Assembly: GCA_009746045.1 (NCBI GenBank)
Contig: RPFO01001150.1
Span: forward strand, 1-64,000
Direction of reading: 5' to 3'
Source: Mesostigma viride
Taxonomy: Eukaryota; Streptophyta; Mesostigmatophyceae; Mesostigmatales; Mesostigmataceae
Length of the DNA stretch: 64,000 bases
The notes under the pieces were generated by a model. It did no database searches. It was not told the DNA's origin and worked only from the letters and a program-made list of their open reading frames with translations. Positions within the stretch are counted from its first letter, which is position 1; the number at the start of each line of letters is the position of its first letter. Both the position numbers and the translations under genes were made by a program. This document shows positions 59,501 to 64,000 of the stretch, in pieces.

Positions 59501-59895
59501 TGAAAACGTGCCAAGGCTATCTGTAAAGCTCTGTGCAGCTGCTCTTTATCCATCCCAGGCAGGGGCTCCACTACCACAAACCTTGACCAGGCATCCTTTA
59601 TGACTAGGTAGTATACCGTGTCCTTCACCACGTGTATAACATCCCCAACCAGTTTGCCTCTAGCCAGTGGTGGTGTGGCCACATGCCATTTTCTGGGCTT
59701 AGGAGCATATAGCTGACATTGCTCACAGTGCTTACGTACGTGCCTGCACATCTGTTCCAGATCATGGCCTTGTATTTTATTGGCTAGCCTTTCAGCCACA
59801 GCCTCATGGCCCATAACCTTGTGCAGTTGCTCTGCTAGAGCACCATACGTGATTACCTTTTCTGCTGCTGCACTAAGGGAGCTATGGTGGGTCAC
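56515..59895 (-). CDS. pol: Cop-B Pol: integrase, retropepsin-like protease, reverse transcriptase, RNase H
   Basis: 1,126 codons in one frame, without an ATG near the start (first codon after a stop is TGC, then GTG), so it is probably made as a Gag-Pol fusion. The integrase has an HHCC region (H24, H30, C57, C60), core D85, D140, E171 and an SH3-like tail (about 265-320). An acidic/Pro linker (330-440) follows. The retropepsin-like domain has DTQAQVSII at 452 and ALLGEPF at 514. RT has ATDIKRAFL (D731) and HGDD (823-826). RNase H has D968, E1017 and D1055. This intact frame proves the order integrase-protease-RT-RNase H without relying on any frame repair. Confidence 0.95.
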   Translation of the reverse strand: MTHHSSLSAAAEKVITYGALAEQLHKVMGHEAVAERLANKIQGHDLEQMCRHVRKHCEQCQLYAPKPRKWHVATPPLARGKLVGDVIHVVKDTVYYLVIKDAWSRFVVVEPLPGMDKEQLHRALQIALARFHPIEKVMLDQQFLCIQDRNDLPKIEVSGAQDHERQGLVERTMRAIRDVIRKMPSRLADSGSYADRASWAAGVTTQLNAKPIMSSPFGEITPTGLQSGSYASEVHTHYNTQRQHLAKLLAKKDKNNARPVFEVGDHVLFFREGDRGRAHSARWHGPAVVTKIHEEGTAVTIQHDRERVVSKHRLKLYYPPLADVSGVEFLDMDSEQESGGLISPNELAKDVIDASTSTTVEAPVFLSSAAPLQPNSPPGQEDGAQGEQQVAPPSHLEESQNRADPVVPRKSFAEILKALHKAHNTKAVVATGTAQVNAVGDAGQDPSILAVDTQAQVSIISAEAVSGLKMKASPWARVSDFSGKTKMQVKGQVSIQILGMPTPFQVVEGYSGNALLGEPFVSYPGVVISAGRLSVAGVGQVPLDHFKIPLSQISTGLDAAINAVKPKYLPGQEPCVEDLIHSQKLHPSAFGLGRWDVASMSPLSYDDIVRDCQTQIGFLKWLEAFTKAREEWVVPDARSPTHTPPVTPLDAMPAGAKKLRLKFVCKHKPQADGGPPIFHARPCVTEFRGSTELTEAELYTPGIQQTSLKVLLSLFLHQLNTGKDYVCKATDIKRAFLKGDPAIAQQVWRGQVYVVNTPKVWHRDIVQPLLRPNLGVEGLQSAPKIFRLSAQEVFMKLGATYDDIDPCLFVIPHPDGMMMFVWHGDDQLISGPRAAVDAFIAQVSASFEIGKQLELGKEPVKFCGMMLELLQQQGSWVCSMQASAEYIKSCLDVLPVHITPDMCPTIRGKLGWLCATCAPHLAFVSRVDDEVLQEVGARAIKQLLHDGPPLMLHSLDLFTPIHITCMMDSSMESRVVTKVQAREAGLFFLHNQGGKKSLVSWFSRLHKRKAVSSNVAECRAVVSSVLHARYLNHLLVWLQHQAGSSAGVKAHLLTDSQSIISFLANPLAVHSDLDWIVLKQECKYLESKAHVRDKDNAADALTKVPQAAGPQYQVLYGLMNPGYSLK

Positions 59896-60471
59896 GCATC
59901 ATGTGTGACAGTGTCATGTCATATGCCACTTCCCAATCCACATCATCACACTCAGGCAACACTTGGCAGACAGAAGGTAACAGGAAACCATTTGTGAAAA
60001 ATGGTGAGGGTAGCTTACAGGTGTCACCCTGGTCTGCCGCCCCCGCGCGGTTGTAGCGCCCTGGCGTGTCTTGTTGTGCCTGGGTGCCGTGCAGCGCGCT
60101 CCTGCTGCAATGGGGTGACGTGTTTTCCAGCATCCAGGACAAACATCAACGTCAGAACCATAGTCGGGTTTGCCTTTCCAGCAGTCATCTTTTAGGTGCC
60201 CCTTACAAAGGCACCTAGTGCAATGCTTGGTGGGGTCATGAGGCAACCTCTTGTCCCCCCCTGCTGGCTTAGCACCCCCTGGCTTGCTAGCTCCCCCACT
60301 TTGTTTTCTGTTTTTATTGTTATTGTTCTTTCCCCCCCCTTGTTTCCACCTCCCCCACTTTTGTTGTTTTTGTTTTTATCCCCCCCATTACCGCCTTTAC
60401 CTGGGCTACCAGCGACTGCATCTGCTTCTTGGAGAGCCCCGTACCTGAGGCTTCCTCCCCCTTTACCTGCT
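59896..60471 (-). pseudogene. gag: Cop-B Gag C-terminal region with zinc knuckle, frame-disrupted
   Basis: Coding-like pieces in different frames: a KKQMQSLVAQVK helix, a Gly/Lys/Asn-rich linker, a zinc knuckle CTRCLCKGHLKDDC (C-x2-C-x4-H-x4-C, near 60218) and an acidic patch (PECDDVDWEV). The frame changes fall near runs of seven or eight G/C (60343, 60379), which are prone to real slippage and to sequencing error. No single frame links Gag to Pol. Confidence 0.7.
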
Positions 60472-61080
60472 TCACCTTTCCTCCTTGGCTGCAGCAGCAA
60501 ACGGCTCTAGGCATTGCTGCACATAGGCCATTGCCTTCCTAAAGTCCTCCCACTTATCCTTTAGACCTGCCAGGATTACTGACAGGGTGGTGGGGTCCAG
60601 TTCTGCCTTTTGTAGCCATAGGTGTACTAGGTACTTGGCATTGAGCTTCTTCAGCTCCTCATCTCCCTCTATGTACATGACATATTTTTTGTTGTCACTC
60701 ACATAGTCACGCTTATTGACCTTATAGGCCTCTATCCACTGGAAGCCCTTAAGCACTTCTAAGTGCTCCCCCGTGGTAACAAGTGCCCTAAGATCAACCA
60801 TGAACTGCGCCCACAACACATTTTCTGCCACGTCTACCCCGCTGCTGGCACGCTTTTGGTACAATTGTACCAACTGCTGGATAGGCTTGGCAGATTGATG
60901 GATGGGTGTGGACGCACGTAGAGAGGCAAACCAATCACGGACATTGTCGCTAGCATATGCATGTGACAACTTAAACAACCACTCCCTAGCTTCGTCCTGG
61001 GTATGGCCCTCTGGCAAACCCGGAAACACTAGCTTGTCCTCTTTCTTTTTTGGATCAAACCTGGGCCTAGTCAAGGCCAT
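60472..61080 (-). CDS. gag: Cop-B Gag, capsid part
   Basis: 202 codons from ATG 61080, chosen because the Ala-rich stretch upstream lies in the ORF1 overlap. It contains a KLVFPGLPEG start, an EAREWLFKLSHAYA helix and a long helical region, resembling the capsid fold of LTR-element Gag. Its ATG overlaps the ORF1 stop by 14 bases (ATG...TAG), an arrangement that suits termination-reinitiation. Confidence 0.75.
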   Translation of the reverse strand: MALTRPRFDPKKKEDKLVFPGLPEGHTQDEAREWLFKLSHAYASDNVRDWFASLRASTPIHQSAKPIQQLVQLYQKRASSGVDVAENVLWAQFMVDLRALVTTGEHLEVLKGFQWIEAYKVNKRDYVSDNKKYVMYIEGDEELKKLNAKYLVHLWLQKAELDPTTLSVILAGLKDKWEDFRKAMAYVQQCLEPFAAAAKEER

Positions 61081-62749
61081 GTGGAGGTTGTTGTCGTTCC
61101 TGCAGTTGGCGGTTGCTGCTGCTGCTGCTGTTGCTGTCGCTGCTGCTGCTGCTCCCCGCCCTCGTGCCGTGTTGGTGCAGACTCCTGCGTGCCGTGTCCT
61201 GCCCCGCCCTGGTTGCCCCCCTCTCCCCGTCATCCGCCCCCTCGTCCCTCCTCCGCTTTGGCTGGGGTGCGCATGCCTCTGCCTGCGCCCTTCGCTTGGC
61301 CGGCTTCAGCGATGCCACTAGCCTGGCCACCGTGTCGGCCAACGTCGCCTGCTCGCCTGGAGACAGCGGGGTATCTGCTTCCAGCATGGCTTGCGCCAGC
61401 TGAAGCTGATCAATGAGGTCCTCCCTGTTGGACAGGTTAGACGGTCCGGCTTCACCAGGCTGCCTGTAAACACGCGTGCGTGCGGCAGTGCCATCACGGT
61501 TGGTGATGGTCTTCTTAGGCTGCGACAAATAATAAAACATTTGGCTTGCAGAAACATCCTCATCCGGCCCAAGGCCAAACTCGACTCTCACCGCTTCACC
61601 AAGCGGTCCCCGCACCGCTGACTTACGTGCATGCTTGAGCATGCGTCGTCGCTGCTTTAGGATGCGCTGCTCCATCCTTCCCACATTGGCTTCCCACCTT
61701 GCCAGCGATCGTCTGTAACGTTCCTGCGCCTCTGGCCTGCCAGGCGCCTCCAGCTCAGCCATATGCTGCAGCTTCATCGCCTGCGCCTTTTTCCACACCC
61801 TGAGTTCGCGGACCATCCGGTCCCGGCGCACCTGGGTGATCGACATTTTGAGCTTGATGCGCTCCGTCAGCGCGATTTGCCTCACCCGCTCCGCATGCTC
61901 GCGCTCCTTCTTGGCTTCTGCCGCGGCCCTCCGCGCCTGCCGACGCTGCTTGTCGGCGATGAACGTCGCCATGCGCTTCTGCGCCTCACGCTCCCGCGCC
62001 GTCATGGCTGGGGTCATGAGGATCTCGTCCTCAGCAGATGCCCCCGACGGACCTGTCAAAGAGAACTCCGACTCCTGATGCACACCTAGGTGTACCTTCG
62101 GCTCACGAGACCGACGCAAACTTTTAAAACATGCAAGGTCCCCCCGACGCTTCACCTCAAACTGCTCCTCGCCAGAAGCCAGCTCACTGCTGTGAAACAA
62201 CGCCCGGCGCACGTTCTCAGCATCCGCCCTCTGCTGGGCGCGAGCACGTGCGTGCGTGTCCGCGCGCCGAAACTCCCTCTCCTCGCGCTCAGCCATCGCC
62301 CTGGCTAAGCCTTCGTCTGCTGCCTCCTGCCGCGAACGTGCGTCATCCTGCTCCTCGGCTGAGGAACCAGGCTGGAGCCCATACAGCTCCATGGACTCCT
62401 CCTCGGCAGGAGGTGCCGAAGGTCCAGCCCCCGCCGCTGCAGCTGTTGGTGCGTAGGGAGGACCCCTCGGCCTGTTCACAACAGGCGTGGATCCCCTCCC
62501 CTGCGGATACAGGGGAACTCGCAGCACCGCGCTGCTGTACGAGCCCTCAGACAAGTGGCCCGACGAGGACGTTCCCGACGTCGACGAGTCAGCCTCCATG
62601 GACTGATCGAAGCTTCTCGCCGCCCGCTCAATCTCTGCCTGGGCGGCAATCTCCGAATCTGACGTCCCCGACGATGAGGATGTCGGAGAGCTAGAACGGC
62701 TCCTTGGGTGCATCAGAGCCTTACCCTTGTTGTTGTTGGGGTTAGACAT
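61067..62749 (-). CDS. Cop-B ORF1, large charged coiled-coil protein upstream of gag
   Basis: 560 codons from ATG 62749 (MSNPNNNKGK), about 105 bases inside the 5' LTR. The N-terminal 130 residues are Ser-rich and disordered. Residues about 260-400 are an Arg/Lys/Glu/Ala-rich helix likely to form a coiled coil. A basic KPAKRRAQ region and a Ser-rich tail follow. No known domain is recognised. It occupies the position of ORF A in Cop-A. It could be a Gag-type scaffold or an RNA-binding accessory protein. Confidence 0.75.
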   Translation of the reverse strand: MSNPNNNKGKALMHPRSRSSSPTSSSSGTSDSEIAAQAEIERAARSFDQSMEADSSTSGTSSSGHLSEGSYSSAVLRVPLYPQGRGSTPVVNRPRGPPYAPTAAAAGAGPSAPPAEEESMELYGLQPGSSAEEQDDARSRQEAADEGLARAMAEREEREFRRADTHARARAQQRADAENVRRALFHSSELASGEEQFEVKRRGDLACFKSLRRSREPKVHLGVHQESEFSLTGPSGASAEDEILMTPAMTAREREAQKRMATFIADKQRRQARRAAAEAKKEREHAERVRQIALTERIKLKMSITQVRRDRMVRELRVWKKAQAMKLQHMAELEAPGRPEAQERYRRSLARWEANVGRMEQRILKQRRRMLKHARKSAVRGPLGEAVRVEFGLGPDEDVSASQMFYYLSQPKKTITNRDGTAARTRVYRQPGEAGPSNLSNREDLIDQLQLAQAMLEADTPLSPGEQATLADTVARLVASLKPAKRRAQAEACAPQPKRRRDEGADDGERGATRAGQDTARRSLHQHGTRAGSSSSSDSNSSSSSNRQLQERQQPPHGLD

Positions 62750-62853
62750 TTTCCGAAAAAAAAACTGGAGGTAGAAGAATGGAATGGGTTGTTTTGTTCA
62801 CGAAATGAACGCTCGTCGTCCTGTGTGTGTATGTTTTTGGAGTTTTTAATGCA

Positions 62854-63232
62854 AGTTATGCAACACGAAGCTTGGAATGCTCGGGCACTGCCAAATGGCG
62901 AGAGTGTGCGTGAACGACGAGACACCTTGGCATTAGGATAATGTGGCACATATACTGCTGGCCAGCCGTCAACGATGGCTGGCCAGACTTTGCGTAAGTT
63001 AAACTAACTTACTGATCCTGGACGGACTAACCTATCAGTTACAACCTGATCTAGTCAGTCCTAACATGACAACTACAGTCCCGGTACTGAGGTACCGGCT
63101 CATCACATACTGAGTACAGCCACGTGTCCATGCCACGACTGTTCTAGTCCAGCACCGTCCCAGTACCCAATTGGGCGCCGGCGGTGCTGGCACGTGTCCA
63201 CTTAGGCTACAGGCGGGAGACTTAGACTAACT
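62854..63232 (-). repeat. 5' LTR of Cop-B
   Basis: Identical by eye to 55753-56131. The sequence after its inner end (TGCATTAAAAAC on the minus strand) is not a usual tRNA-complementary site. The ACCCT duplication follows at 63233. Confidence 0.94.
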
Positions 63233-63690
63233 ACCCTTCCCTTGGCAGAAATAACATTCCACCTGACTGATGTCCCGTGAGGTCCCACTGCTGGGCCCAG
63301 CCTTGGGAGGACCCCCCACCCTCTTGAAGTCAAACTGGGACTGTGGATGCCCCGACTTTGGCGGTGTCCCCCGTCCAGCCATTCTGCCACGCCCCTTCCT
63401 GGACCTTCCTCGACCCCTAGAAGAGGTCTCAGGCCCCCTCGAGGGCGCTGGGCCCCCGTGGCCCGATCCCCTCATGGACTTAACTGCAGGTTCAGCTGCC
63501 TCCTCGTCCCCTTGACGTGGGCGCTTACCACCTACATACTTGCCGCTGAAACACTCATACAGCTGGTCTGTCATCGCAGCCCAGCCATGGACTTGGCGCA
63601 TGTGGATGGTCACATTGTCCATCGTGACAGGATCCAGCTGCAGCGACTTGAGAAAATGGATCGGGCAACATGATGATGTTATGTCACAAT
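63233..63690 (-). CDS. gag: Cop-C Gag, part upstream of the Cop-B insertion
   Basis: Open frame with ATG 63622, but coding-like sequence extends upstream to about 63690. A short helical stretch (TIHMRQVHGWAAMTDQL) is followed by a Pro/Gly/Arg-rich, RGRG-containing linker and the first two Cys of a zinc knuckle (CYFC). The frame is cut there by Cop-B, and the missing half lies at 55752 and below. Confidence 0.75.
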
Positions 63691-64000
63691 GGTGATTGGT
63701 TACTTGCTTTTTTTACTGAGATCTGCCACAGGGAAAACCATTCCATGAGAAATGGATAAAAATCTATGGAAGCGGCATTACAGAGTACCGCCACTGAGAT
63801 ATTAGAGAAACACTACATAAAATACATACAGGTTATATTCTATGAGAACTTCTCCAGGAATTAATCCCATCACCTCGGTAGAGCCTCCAGTACAATGACC
63901 TTGTGGCGGTGAGTTACATTAATCCCAGATACTAATCCCATTAAACCCAGTACATATTTAATATAAGCACAATAAATCCATGGCAATTAATAAACCACTT
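63691..64000 (-). other. Right edge of the window
   Basis: AT-rich, with several TAATCCCA-type words. No supported frame. By position it should be Cop-C interior, possibly an intron or untranslated part, but nothing confirms this. Confidence 0.3.

Larger units (their letters stand above)
55753..63232 (-). mobile_element. Copia-type LTR retrotransposon Cop-B (7,480 bp), young
   Basis: Two 379-bp LTRs, identical by eye (55753-56131, 62854-63232), and a 5-bp target duplication ACCCT (55748-55752, 63233-63237). Minus-strand frames: ORF1 (560 codons), Gag, and a full 1,126-codon Pol. It is inserted in the gag of Cop-C. Identical LTRs and an intact Pol suggest recent activity, although Gag is interrupted by frame changes at G/C runs. 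Confidence 0.96.
54334..64000 (-). mobile_element. Copia-type element Cop-C, interrupted by Cop-B, truncated by the window end
   Basis: The 3' LTR lies at 54334-55021. The interior holds Gag split by Cop-B at the zinc knuckle: the N-terminal side is at 63233-63690 and the C-terminal side at 55622-55752. Only about 730 bp separate the zinc knuckle from the LTR, and they hold no integrase, RT or RNase H. The element therefore seems to encode Gag only. The 5' LTR is outside the window. Confidence 0.8.

Overview
This is a repeat-dominated eukaryotic nuclear window. The evidence is GT-AG introns, LTR retrotransposons, very long microsatellites, a 40-bp minisatellite and no operon-like gene order. 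A decayed tRNA-Ser of plastid type (29110-29177) and the splice-site style suggest a photosynthetic protist, perhaps a green alga. That host assignment is inference and of low confidence.

Left part (1-29 kb). Three LTR retrotransposons have inserted into what was one minisatellite array of 40-bp units. The array survives as four segments (250-1091, 3761-4418, 12589-18231, 26405-28856), about 9.6 kb in total. The insertions are a small coding-free LTR element (1092-3760, 510-bp LTRs, target duplication GGGCG) and two nearly identical 8.17-kb Copia-type elements on the minus strand, here called Cop-A1 (4419-12588, CACAC) and Cop-A2 (18232-26404, GCAAC). The very long open frames over the minisatellite are a by-product of a stop-free unit and are not annotated as genes.

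Middle part (29-47.7 kb). This holds the organelle-like tRNA relic, repeated palindromes and a likely intron-containing gene for an acidic protein (31124-34073) with a 0.6-kb GGGA tract in an intron. It also holds decayed coding patches, an (AAGGGC)n tract, a 729-bp pure (AAC)n tract that abuts a zinc-finger-like exon, a decayed plus-strand integrase related to Cop-B, several LTRs of the same unusual type, a broken gene of unknown function (45972-47120) and an RNase H relic.

Right part (47.7-64 kb). A 5.7-kb DNA-transposon-like element begins and ends with CACTAGGAACTC and carries dense subterminal repeats (47710-53452). Next is a nest. A plus-strand gag-like frame is cut at 54334 by a minus-strand element, Cop-C, which runs past the window end. 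The zinc knuckle of Cop-C Gag is itself split by Cop-B (55753-63232), with target duplication ACCCT.

The most unusual signal is the Cop lineage itself. Cop-A and Cop-B encode polyproteins in the order integrase - retropepsin-like protease - reverse transcriptase - RNase H, whereas known Copia elements place the protease before the integrase. The protease triad reads DTN or DTQ instead of D(S/T)G, the reverse transcriptase box is HGDD, and the LTR ends are AGTTA...TAACT (or close variants) instead of TG...CA. Extra frames precede gag. In Cop-A, gag and pol lie in the same frame separated by a UGA CUAG stop context, a known readthrough signal.
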